From an uncultured Ruminococcus sp. (GTDB lineage Bacteria > Bacillota > Clostridia > Oscillospirales > Ruminococcaceae): 64,000 nt of DNA. The stretch covers positions 62,001 through 126,000 of the forward strand of contig CADCFQ010000001.1 of the NCBI GenBank assembly GCA_902800795.1, written 5' to 3'. The position numbers and the translations under genes are program-made. Below the pieces are notes generated by a model. The model was given only the letters and a program-made list of their open reading frames with translations, was not told the DNA's origin and did no database searches. Shown piece by piece: positions 55,601 to 61,539 of this stretch; position 1 is the stretch's first letter, and each line of letters begins with the position of its first letter.

Positions 55601-57890
55601 AAACGAAGATGCGGCCGAGACCACAGCTCTGATAAACCGCTATATCCAGCTTGTCACGAACACAGCAACGGACTACAACTCCGGAGGTGGCAGCTCCTAT
55701 TACAACATTGTCCCTAAAGCCTGTGTTTATGACAGTGAGGACGGCAGGTTTGAAGTGACGGAGGAGGATGAGCCCGGTATCAATTATGAAGCAGGAGCTA
55801 CTATTGAAATAGACGAAGCTCATGCAACTGCGCCTGCTGCCTTTTCTGTAAATAGTGCGGGAGCTGATTCACTTAAACCAAACAAGTTCACTCTGCTCGA
55901 TGTACAGTTTAAAGATCCTCTTAACACCAGTGATATCGCGTATCATCTGTATGTACCTGTTTATGTCAAGAGGTCAATAAAAGCAACGTTTTCATCGACA
56001 GCGCTGTCAGGAACAGATGCACTGGCAAAAAACTATACAGACAAACTTGCACTCAGCAATCAGATGCTTGCCGAGAACCTTGGAAACTGGGTCACTACCT
56101 ATGTCAGGTTTACATATCCTGTAACCGAGCTTCAGGCGCTGGTCGATTCGGGACTGCTGGATTGGAATGCAGATAAGCAAGTGGAACTTAATTTTACTGA
56201 TACTGCGACCGGAAAAAGCCTGCCGACAGGCACCCAGCTCGTTCTGATCGACCCGAACGGTAATTCCGACAGGGCTTATTATGCCACCGGCAGAGAACTT
56301 GAAAGCGGCACATTGATTTCATTCTCAGATTTCCATACCTCGTACAGTGGTGGAACTGCTTTTAACGAGCAGGATTTCGGGAAGATTATAGGCGATTCTG
56401 TAAGAGTCGATGATGATGCTTCCGGAAACTATGAGCTGTCTGATTCTTCTGATTATGATATAAAGGTCGGGAATGCCTACTACAAATATGTGGGGAATGG
56501 TAACGGCGATCACAAGATCACGGTGGAGTCACCCTATAATGAGGATTACTACATCAGTATGCTTTTGCCACAGAGTGACCTTGTGTTCATGTTCGATGTT
56601 CGTTCACCGTCATCTCTAAGCGGAAAAGCTAAAACATATGTGACCTATGAACAAAGAGATCTGATAACAATACTTCTTGGAGACCTGTTTGAGTATTCAT
56701 TTACTGCGGATCCTGACGTAGGTCCTGCTGATAAGGTTATAACGGATAGTAATAACACGATGACATTTGATATTTCATCAAGGGTCAGACTGAAGGAAGC
56801 AAACAGAGGATACTTTGCAGATAATCTCAATTCAAAGGGCACATCTCTTTATCATGCCGACGTTATTACGTTCAACAGATATTACCTTGGCGGCTCGGAT
56901 ACGTCGATGAGCGGATATGGGAATATCACGGTCACTGATTGTGAATTAACAAACTCAGCAGGAACTGTAACGGATCTGACAGGAAGCGTCAATGCGGCAG
57001 CTTCCGATCTGGGGATTACGTCTAAGACAGGCGATATCAGAAGTAATGTTACAGCCGGATACAATAGTGCGAATTATAACGGAGTGACGATACATAAGCG
57101 TATAGTGGTAGAGTTCAGTAGTATCGAAGATTTCCCGTCTCGTTCTGCTGATGCCGGTCAGGAATCACAGTATGGTGTGAGTGCGACTGTCAACTCGAAT
57201 ATATCTTACGTTGAAAATGACGTTGAATATTCAAACAAGAAGGCGATTTATGCTGATACCAACCGGTATTACAGAGAAAACGCAAATTCGGCAACACTCA
57301 AATATGAGGCGAATGACGAACCCGACATCTATGATCCGGTCGGTCGGGCAAGTCATAACTATTCACATCTCGGAAACAATGGCCTTACCTGTATGTGGCC
57401 TGAAGATGATCTGGGGATGCCGATAAGTGCGACTGCTGTGTATAATGCATTTGCGGTAAGCAATTTTGAAGATGCAAAAACCATCAGATACACGCTGACT
57501 CTGTATAAGAAAACAGATATCATAGAAGAAGGCGCTGTGGTCGGTGTTGAATATCAGCAGGTCGATGATATTGATGACTACCTGAAGGATTTCACGCTGT
57601 ACGGAGGGAAAAACGGCAATACCGTTATCACGAGGTCAGAAGCGCAATCCAATGAAAAAAGGTATGTATATACAGAGAATGTAGCCGATGCCAATGTGGA
57701 TGAACAGAAATTTACTGTCGGCACCTATTATGAAGTGGTGACGGGTGATGATTTCCATAAGTATGCTAATTACAAGGTGATGCTTGAGGTATCGCTATTA
57801 AACAGCAGCGGCGGTATGATAACAAACAGTACTCAACGGGACTATGTAGTTTATACCAATGCAAAGATACAGCCGGAAGTGATACAGTAA
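46677..57890 (+). CDS. Giant exported beta-helix (GLUG-repeat) surface protein
   Basis: 3737 residues with a classical signal peptide (KKSLSKRFLSLVMAMALTVN). It contains many GLUG-like motifs such as AGGLVGW, YGGLIGK, GGLLGYSG, AGGFIGYAS and AGGVVGRI, implying right-handed beta-helix stretches. Near residue 1475 a unit starts with WEGCGSYNDPYLIKDAKQL, a frequent beginning of such modules. An A/T-rich domain (about 2010-2255) is inserted between Thr-rich arms. The C-terminal 700 residues are different, beta-rich, and end in YTNAKIQPEVIQ. No LPxTG, no C-terminal membrane segment, no S-layer repeats were found, so its attachment is unknown. Likely an adhesin or fibre tip. Confidence 0.8.
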   Translation: MNRKKSLSKRFLSLVMAMALTVNICFGDFMPFEGLFDALLKTEAAYVPSKNINEFSTGNISLGYDDFKAYAYYYRNEESFAQAHQNDSITLTFQTIDTIDSEYSPLGTKKYPFNGSLLFSVADGVYEYTLKTNTPLFDYISDNAVIGNSVTLNLFSMTAGNALLANHVEDADSTAGNGTANWNINLAHQYGSYQSLTSQPYAGVIGEMMAGASVKLQFNDYQSTAVSSSDNVGMICGEMAEDSSITLELTENTAMNVTSTGVGTSAGALVGKMNSGSELILAKIPAASTSSSVTASGTGSYAGGLVGWANNASVTVPSGGMKVGDTTTSVMVIPVRGTVTAASGSAGGLFGYYKNNDSAGIFDLKEYDIEATVFGENCGGVFGALENEKGEQTSAAKLTVKNTANAGTVNVSSGNNANKGYFGGIAGIYTSDDLANSLELDGFTVTSTANAAFDSYGGAIGIAGSAAYVKADGLTVNSTNAGKKDSDSFYGGLIGKTSDNNGVFVDLGSFTLNAPNFKGGGVVGSFKNGVLRLSGVTNMSAAKAARGGQLIGENDNVLTYALGTGSNGTAYENGWTFTRSNGSQVDDLGTWGEVVRVADIEDKNSGILTLDSSAHTVTVKAAKTSMGTDADFAKTALNIQLNQGNNYDCLKFTGDSENTRETLLASDSLSLSADISLAGKGITGFMRDGGDVSTIGSFTGTFNGNDKTITLASGESFGTVASGQTEGMGQIYRHQYNGLFAVIGNGTSGTGTVNNLTIDGSITVHNKIDGMNIGGIAAVSMGNTTLTSINASQTINYKEPSKVDGTEAAGKNIGGLIGLASNSSDNGTIAISGTSSISTTLNISGSYASWNCFGSAIGKVTSPAFIINIAQGESDKLTVASKMVDNSFTAGGNTDSGGLIGRITSGTYVDRKVNIKNLEFDGCTIVNKASSNGGGFLGYSWLDTETTIEGLTVKNGTINNTTPNVGVMCYEATGKWKVNNLTVTKMSLSGGAGASLGMLVNKTYSDKKGLYLDVLNAGYTLTDKSGDTGIALPASLGIYDEIAAYSASSVLGGGDGTGVISVNMNSTRGGSLTRITETGTYQNQLTSASSAALEDTNYANDKSRYYYNLDRMSSSDAGQNLVLWSVNKYAASNISGEFTFDSTLSGEANLTGLSFYPVANAADVTLSGLNVTFDYSGIYGAESVFGTSNPTDSYIRDPGVANQHYLMHSGLFINVPAGKTVTVTGSSSIGGNFLEVGDYKAALISGTMNGNLKVTGSLKLKGLTPKTTGNVAYNQGYLLMNNISRPDSQTATVTLELNNVSTSDYSSTAQTAVAKSLIGPADGRSLNFKFSGIKLDSRKATVPDTDVTDVNTTLTSKYGTSRSIFSDATLVYSINTDQYAELIYNFTRDNDWGSGDRNVTYGSEISNSKEYAGQEKKYSGDPRNYTRPDQDSNTEYTFSDSIFLPYVYTSYDPDADHTNKYNREIKVNVVTEVEWEGCGSYNDPYLIKDAKQLVAVAKFLQTGKASDLGSIILPVNSANFSGIDKSTKGDRWCTDKTGNTYHALFANEGETDFKSGNNTWTAENVQYYLAGAYYKIGKPIELGTDFVGLGGKTANTAFRGVIVGEKNNSGEPGYTIINKSTSPFITVTNGCVVKDINIKVDYNIPLTQGNNGTTDAYFGYNHTQTDVCRNYGGIIGEVMGGDNIIDNSYVTFESGRKITLSGSNGTIVPVGGYVGVVVFGALVFKNMDARKTTLSNIGLNVVYSNGNTSTTSGVNLANSVDSTNQESWAAIYVNPLVGRVINGYAVNETGGSAKDANGDPVDQFSNSEDGKYHDDGSTTRTGTIEHTLKNGAKHYSIADIDPYYGKTAEQWNALTDAQKNALMLDVSTVPVDTANDGTINVPNAQALFVLSLITQSTAGTATEIYGTAIDQSDTGEVETSREEDPDGNITIYKSRTIVNSLPAKDYTNSLSYGTYSDSVYGMSHNADYSDVGTNSAFTDITDYSELASMDTAASSAIPYIIRHYTVGETGGKTTTTTETDSVTKSRTETQEVEKVITYNLGDVFTPDESSDLDGQILVIRGIHGRGSEHYLVDSPGNPGDRRNAVLACDTDISNAAEIHFEKQSNGKYFLWCGTETNKQYLSITPLVKTNSLTNYNPNERGNLEIGSTPFPFDVSFYRQNSSTWLDNNENYYWTISGTVTVNNQQKTMYINYDKDRLYYCGYVQGSGNPGTNNFDKGNRLRLYHTEATITKNVEEIISVDYTETTITTTNTTTTTFSYPARCLTSTAGYYDITLNGTDTTYQLPDSFRGLGCVGMYDSASGKANPYPIKLNTFDGNEKTIDVDIFLNKFNKDNYFNKLHKNTDQDFSVAANHTTINGNTNTDNHGIGLFDSVIMKDSSSKFSDFELTGSVRTAIYNYSYDSRGECHDISADNLFLSAGGVCGWARNNPVDVGFEGIDLNDLTVCGTNHFGGLLGYSGLQSPASANDTTSYHIWIKECTADNISIKATAGSTVGDARQARCGMGAFVGKVQEGAVYIYGTSYEDDNPDADGNYAEVLIDRFELTSGDTLNYNMSAGGLVGFAGNGCKIYDMRVSSKSSAVTIGGNLVNFAGGMVGGMQSSLSGGKTGVAVFKNCIVDNINVNGNYAGGIYGGKWDSGWTTYSITMDNCKMIGTPGTHNTIFGNDSFGDNNNNTVNHVAYAGGLIGKLYPFTNLDDNNQVTYNVLIKDCLVSNYDITAATTATSYAGGFIGYASSVNNSVTCYMHDSSVENCKIGANGNYAGGVVGRIIRKDNNEILGYNIKLDKITTDAGDKMGAWIGSAPSDTTSQKTSIQLVGMAIYGNGYKNVGNDASLGTASFVFADYDGASEGTTVNNVTTYPTRVSTFNNTYNVEMPKYPYININPQSSMGTGEIISGDGAVLYGQNVSMAAKIYSELGDTNNTRRYTTFVDTEITTTGKKIGDYLRASPGFEGDKITTWKTEIGSTPSGVEDFAMIVIANEDAAETTALINRYIQLVTNTATDYNSGGGSSYYNIVPKACVYDSEDGRFEVTEEDEPGINYEAGATIEIDEAHATAPAAFSVNSAGADSLKPNKFTLLDVQFKDPLNTSDIAYHLYVPVYVKRSIKATFSSTALSGTDALAKNYTDKLALSNQMLAENLGNWVTTYVRFTYPVTELQALVDSGLLDWNADKQVELNFTDTATGKSLPTGTQLVLIDPNGNSDRAYYATGRELESGTLISFSDFHTSYSGGTAFNEQDFGKIIGDSVRVDDDASGNYELSDSSDYDIKVGNAYYKYVGNGNGDHKITVESPYNEDYYISMLLPQSDLVFMFDVRSPSSLSGKAKTYVTYEQRDLITILLGDLFEYSFTADPDVGPADKVITDSNNTMTFDISSRVRLKEANRGYFADNLNSKGTSLYHADVITFNRYYLGGSDTSMSGYGNITVTDCELTNSAGTVTDLTGSVNAAASDLGITSKTGDIRSNVTAGYNSANYNGVTIHKRIVVEFSSIEDFPSRSADAGQESQYGVSATVNSNISYVENDVEYSNKKAIYADTNRYYRENANSATLKYEANDEPDIYDPVGRASHNYSHLGNNGLTCMWPEDDLGMPISATAVYNAFAVSNFEDAKTIRYTLTLYKKTDIIEEGAVVGVEYQQVDDIDDYLKDFTLYGGKNGNTVITRSEAQSNEKRYVYTENVADANVDEQKFTVGTYYEVVTGDDFHKYANYKVMLEVSLLNSSGGMITNSTQRDYVVYTNAKIQPEVIQ

Positions 57891-57908
57891 GACCCGTTAA
57901 ACACCAGA

Positions 57909-57944
57909 CCCCGGAGAACACAAAGCTTCTCCGGGGCCTTTTTT
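57909..57944 (+). terminator. Terminator of the giant-protein operon
   Basis: Stem CCCCGGAGAA / TTCTCCGGGG with an 8-base loop, then CCTTTTTT. Confidence 0.94.
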
Positions 57945-58059
57945 GCATAGGTTTGGGGCGGGCGGTCAAGTGATATGAAAATGAAACTGAAAATTTCATT
58001 TTTTGGTATTGACAATGCGTAATCGTATAACCCTCCGCACCTACCCCACCGAAGTCTAA

Positions 58060-58148
58060 TGAAGTATAATAAACTCCAAGGAACACCATGAAGTAAATTG
58101 GACAATCCAAATTGGTCCATGGAGTTAATTGGAGTATATTAGACAGAT
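58060..58148. repeat. Imperfect inverted repeat before the IS66 remnant
   Basis: TCTAAT and ACTCCA on the left are echoed as TGGAGT and ATTAGA on the right, with AATTGGACAATCCAAATTGG in the middle. It may be the left end of the decayed element; no target duplication was identified. Confidence 0.35.
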
Positions 58149-58165
58149 AGGAGTTGGTGAAATAT

Positions 58166-58320
58166 ATGCAGTCAAATACGACAAGCATCATAACAATAAA
58201 GCAGGAAGTACGTCTGCAAGAATGGACTGCACAGATCGAAGCGCAACAGGCAAGCGGTCTGACGATCCGGAAATGGTGCAAAGAAAACGGTATCAAGCCC
58301 AACACGTAATACAACCGCTT
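58166..58320 (+). pseudogene. IS66-type accessory TnpA, truncated
   Basis: From ATG 58166 (GGAG upstream) the frame encodes an IS66 OrfA-like start with [20 protein letters not shown] and ends at TAA 58307. The stop replaces the expected Tyr of the NTYYNRF motif, and YNRF continues behind it. The remainder of the gene is missing. Confidence 0.7.
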
Positions 58321-58542
58321 CCAATTGACAACAACAGGGCAGAAAATGCGATAAGACCCTTTGCAGTCGGAAGAAAAAACTGGCTTTTCAGCAATACAGC
58401 AAACGGTGCGAAAGCAAGTGCAGCACTGTACTCGATCATTTCAACTGCACAGGCGAATGGTCTGGATGCGGAAAAATATCTGACAGAGCTGTTTTCACAG
58501 CCTGCGGGAACGATATTATTACCTTGGGAGGAAAGAAAATGA
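58315..58542 (+). pseudogene. IS66-type transposase TnpC, C-terminal fragment
   Basis: The frame reads [20 protein letters not shown], then a match to the end of IS66 TnpC including [12 protein letters not shown] and LLPW. Only about 75 of the usual 500 residues remain. TnpA and TnpC pieces are joined out of frame, so an internal deletion removed tnpB and most of tnpC. Confidence 0.8.
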
Positions 58543-58880
58543 AAGAAGTATTTGACAAATGCTGTTACTGCAATGCAACGCTGAAACTCGAGATAAGTGA
58601 TACCTCGATCCATACATTTCAAGGTCACAGGAATGAATTCACGATAAAGCATGAGCCCAATCTTGCCTGCACAAAATGCAATAACACATTTCAGTCTGAG
58701 TCGTATCAGTCTGAAAAGAACAGTGTATCAAATGATATGGAGTACTCTAACTACAAGGTGCTTGTGACGGTGGGCTTGCTTGAGACAAACAATCTCAATG
58801 AATCGCCGCTTCCCAATTCCGGAGCACAGGATCATATCATCTACACAAATGCTAAGCTCTACAGCGAGGTCATTGATTGA
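58539..58880 (+). CDS. Chimeric small protein: Cys-pair domain plus tail of the giant protein
   Basis: 113 residues from ATG 58539 behind GGGAGGAAAG. The first 55 residues have CCYC and CTKC, a likely zinc site. The last 50 residues ([12 protein letters not shown], then [15 protein letters not shown]) clearly resemble the C terminus of the giant protein (ANYKVMLEVSLL, then DYVVYTNAKIQPEVI). It probably arose when an IS66-associated deletion fused element DNA to the 3' end of a second giant-protein gene. It may or may not be expressed. Confidence 0.55.
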   Translation: MKEVFDKCCYCNATLKLEISDTSIHTFQGHRNEFTIKHEPNLACTKCNNTFQSESYQSEKNSVSNDMEYSNYKVLVTVGLLETNNLNESPLPNSGAQDHIIYTNAKLYSEVID

Positions 58881-58923
58881 CCCGACAGTATGGCGGCAGC
58901 TCCCTGAAGGGAAAATAATGATC

Positions 58924-58962
58924 GTCCCGCTTTGTGCATTAAGTGCAAAGCGGGACTCTTTT
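58924..58962 (+). terminator. Terminator behind the giant-protein tail
   Basis: Stem GTCCCGCTTTG / CAAAGCGGGAC followed by TCTTTTT. It presumably once ended the lost second surface gene. Confidence 0.9.
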
Positions 58963-59122
58963 TCGTCAAAAACGGGGAGAATATTTTCATATTTTTGCCA
59001 TTGTCAGGTGTTATAGTAAAATATATCAACCAAAAGCGATTTTAATACAGCATATTGAATGTGTTATACTATGTTATTTTGTTTAACAGTAACAATTAAT
59101 CATTATTTATTTCAGAATTTTA

Positions 59123-59151
59123 TTGACTTTTAACAATAATTGTTGTATAAT
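59123..59151 (+). promoter_or_regulatory. Promoter of the EAL/SipW/AAA operon with operator-like palindrome
   Basis: TTGACT 59123-59128, 17 bp, TATAAT 59146-59151. The spacer contains the perfect palindrome AACAATAATTGTT (59132-59144), a likely repressor site. The remaining 58963-59122 is A/T-rich with nothing recognised. Confidence 0.8.
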
Positions 59152-59188
59152 AATAGTGGATAATTGTATAAGAAACGGGGGCGATAAT

Positions 59189-59950
59189 ATGAGCAGGACA
59201 GACAAACAGACGACTGTTAACGGCGTCAGAGCTATCGAGCTATATTATCGTGTGATCCGTGAAATATCCAGCGGCGCTACCGCCTTTTTTCAGTCACAGA
59301 CACGCCTGAATACTCCGGGGCTGGGGACCCTGATGCCCGAGAATTACAGGGATGTGGCAGAGGTCACTAACCAGTGCATAACGCTGTTCGACCTTGAACT
59401 GCTGCAGGCGCTGGAGGCGGTGAATACCTTCAATGACCGTGAGCTGAGGTTTGACTGGATCTCGGTGTATGCGTCGGCCAAGTATCTTACCGACCCGAAG
59501 GCGGAGCGTAATATCCTGACCTACTGCCAGAAGCTGGAGGTCCCGACGAACAAGATCTGCTTTGCTCTTTCCGAGAAGATACTGGAGGAAACAGACGGTG
59601 CGGCCGCAACAACAGTCAAACACCTCAGAAACCGTGGCTTCCACTTCATGGTCACGGATTTCGGAAACGACACCTGCCCGATAATGAGGCTGTCTTCCTA
59701 TGAGTGTGACTATGTTATGCTCAGCCCGGAGATAATCAGCTTTCTCGGAAAGGATGACCGTTCGGATGCGGCGGTAAAGTCGCTTATAGACTTTGTTTCC
59801 GACCTTGGCGCCGAGCCCATAGCGGACGGCGTGTTCAGCAGCCTTCAGGCAGAGAAGCTTTATGGCTTCGAGTGCAGATACTGCGCAGGCTCTCTTGCGG
59901 GCAAGTATAATGCCGAGAGGTATGTGAGAAAGAGGGGAGAGGAAGAGTGA
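59189..59950 (+). CDS. Degenerate EAL-domain protein
   Basis: 253 residues without membrane segments. The overall pattern follows EAL phosphodiesterases: an N-terminal YYRVIREISSG, LDLEL-like FDLELLQALEAV, a late MVTDFGNDTCPIMRLSSYECDYV and AEPIADGVFSSLQAEKLYGF. The EAL motif itself reads SQTRL, the DDFG metal motif reads TDFG, and the catalytic ExxExx residues near the end are changed. It is therefore probably not a c-di-GMP hydrolase; it may bind c-di-GMP or be a scaffold. It heads the operon with SipW and the AAA+ ATPase. Confidence 0.7.
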   Translation: MSRTDKQTTVNGVRAIELYYRVIREISSGATAFFQSQTRLNTPGLGTLMPENYRDVAEVTNQCITLFDLELLQALEAVNTFNDRELRFDWISVYASAKYLTDPKAERNILTYCQKLEVPTNKICFALSEKILEETDGAAATTVKHLRNRGFHFMVTDFGNDTCPIMRLSSYECDYVMLSPEIISFLGKDDRSDAAVKSLIDFVSDLGAEPIADGVFSSLQAEKLYGFECRYCAGSLAGKYNAERYVRKRGEEE

Positions 59951-60026
59951 TCTTCCTTGATAGAATATCAGGTGCTTTACGGGTCGCAGAAATGGCCCGG
60001 CAAGCATAGAGAAATGGAGAATTGCT

Positions 60027-60740
60027 TTGGACGAAAAAATCAGAGATGTTCTTGAACTGCGAAGAACAGCTAAGGAGGTCAAGCGGCACGTCGTCATCAT
60101 GCGTATCATGTCGCTGCTTCTTGTCATACTGATCGCTATCGTTGCGGTGGCCTATGCGTTTTCGTATTTCTATGATAAATACGGAAGCTTTACCGTAAAG
60201 ATCAGCAAATATGATATGCTTCAGCAGGGACTGTGCTTGTCGGAGACGCCCGATTATGACAGGGCCAACGCCCAGCTGAATGCAGATATAGTCTACGATA
60301 TGACTAATATCAGCGGCGAAGACCTACCGGCGAATATCGACAATATAAACGGCAGTCACAACGGCGACAGTTACATCGCCTACACTTTTTACCTGATAAA
60401 TTCGGGCGACGATACTCTTACCTATACAGGCAGGATGACTATCGAGAATGTGACGAACCATGTTGACGAGGCGATAAGGATAGCCCTTTATGTCAACGGT
60501 GAAAAAACGGTATACGGCAAGACCAAATCAAGCGGAGCCGGAAAGGAATCAGATTGTGACAAGGAGTTCAAATCCTCGACGATCGTGATGACTAACAAGC
60601 GGACGAAATTTGAGTCTAAGGCCAAAGATAAATACACGGTTGTTATCTGGCTCGAGGGCAACGACCCCGATTGTACCGATGAGCTGATAGGCGGAACGCT
60701 GAAGCTCGGTATGGACTTTAAGATAACAGAATCTACCTGA
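60027..60740 (+). CDS. TasA/camelysin-like membrane-proximal subunit
   Basis: 237 residues from a TTG start with GGAGAA upstream. A charged N terminus, then the hydrophobic segment VIMRIMSLLLVILIAIVAVA (23-42) ending AYAFSYF. The mature part includes YIAYTFYLINSGDDTLTYTG and, near the C terminus, VIWLEGNDPDCTDELIGGTL, closely matching VWFEGEDSNC of the product at 42272. It sits 21 nt before the signal peptidase, as TasA-type substrates often do. Confidence 0.72.
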   Translation: MDEKIRDVLELRRTAKEVKRHVVIMRIMSLLLVILIAIVAVAYAFSYFYDKYGSFTVKISKYDMLQQGLCLSETPDYDRANAQLNADIVYDMTNISGEDLPANIDNINGSHNGDSYIAYTFYLINSGDDTLTYTGRMTIENVTNHVDEAIRIALYVNGEKTVYGKTKSSGAGKESDCDKEFKSSTIVMTNKRTKFESKAKDKYTVVIWLEGNDPDCTDELIGGTLKLGMDFKITEST

Positions 60741-60761
60741 TAGGATTAAGGAGTAAGGAAT

Positions 60762-61484
60762 ATGAAAAAAGCGATCAAGATCATTTTTAATGTGTTGGCA
60801 TGGGTGGTACTTATCCTCGCCCTGCTTATAACTGTACTGGTGTTCTCGTCTGACAGAAACAACGGTGTAGCAAACCTCTTCGGCTTTATGCCGATGACTG
60901 TAGAGTCAGACTCAATGAAGCCCACGTTCAAGAAAAATGACCTTATCATAGTCAAGGAGATAGACGACGTCAAGTCTCTCAAGAAGGATGATGTCATCAC
61001 ATTCTGGACGATAATCGACGGCCAGAAGCAGAAGAATACCCATAGGATCGTGGATATCGTTAAGGAAGGCAAGTCTATCAGCTTCATCACACGAGGCGAT
61101 AACAATAACAAGAACGACGATATTTCTGTACCAGCAGGCGACATCATCGGCAAATGGACGGAGTTCAAGCTTTCCGGCTTCGGAAAGATAATGGATTTCC
61201 TGAGAACAAAAACAGGCTTCTTTATCTGCATAGTTATACCTATGGCGATATTCTTCCTGTTCGAGCTGTATAAGTTCATTATCACAGTAAACGAGATCAG
61301 AAAGCCCAAGCTTACTGAGGACGACGAGGAAGAGATCAAGAAGAAGGCTATCGAGGAATATCTTGCAAGTCAGAAGGCTAAGGAGGAGGCTGAAAAGGCC
61401 GAGCCTGGCGCTGACGAGGAAGCCGGGGAGAAGCCTGCCGAGGAAGAGAAAAAGGCAGAAGAAACAGACAACACAGGGGAGTAA
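60762..61484 (+). CDS. sipW: SipW-type signal peptidase I
   Basis: 240 residues. N-terminal membrane segment (9-28), catalytic Ser51 in ESDSMKPTF, and His94 in NTHRIV where bacterial enzymes have Lys. This marks the ER/archaeal-like SipW class. RGDNNNKND supplies the third-box Asp. A second membrane segment (about 150-172) and a Glu/Lys-rich cytoplasmic tail follow. SipW enzymes process TasA-type fibre subunits; the likely substrates here are the products at 42272, 43644, 44710 and 60027. Confidence 0.9.
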   Translation: MKKAIKIIFNVLAWVVLILALLITVLVFSSDRNNGVANLFGFMPMTVESDSMKPTFKKNDLIIVKEIDDVKSLKKDDVITFWTIIDGQKQKNTHRIVDIVKEGKSISFITRGDNNNKNDDISVPAGDIIGKWTEFKLSGFGKIMDFLRTKTGFFICIVIPMAIFFLFELYKFIITVNEIRKPKLTEDDEEEIKKKAIEEYLASQKAKEEAEKAEPGADEEAGEKPAEEEKKAEETDNTGE

Positions 61485-61539
61485 TCACCTATCAGTTTTC
61501 TTCCCAGTGTTATGACAGATCTACTGATCGGAGAAGATT

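Noticed and set aside
46677..57890. Sortase anchoring of the giant protein.
   Set aside because: The C terminus has no LPxTG-type motif, hydrophobic segment or positive tail; it ends in YTNAKIQPEVIQ.
58129..58314. Coding sequence in the frame running into the TnpC fragment.
   Set aside because: Its first 60 codons read the TnpA remnant and upstream repeat out of frame; only the later part matches IS66.
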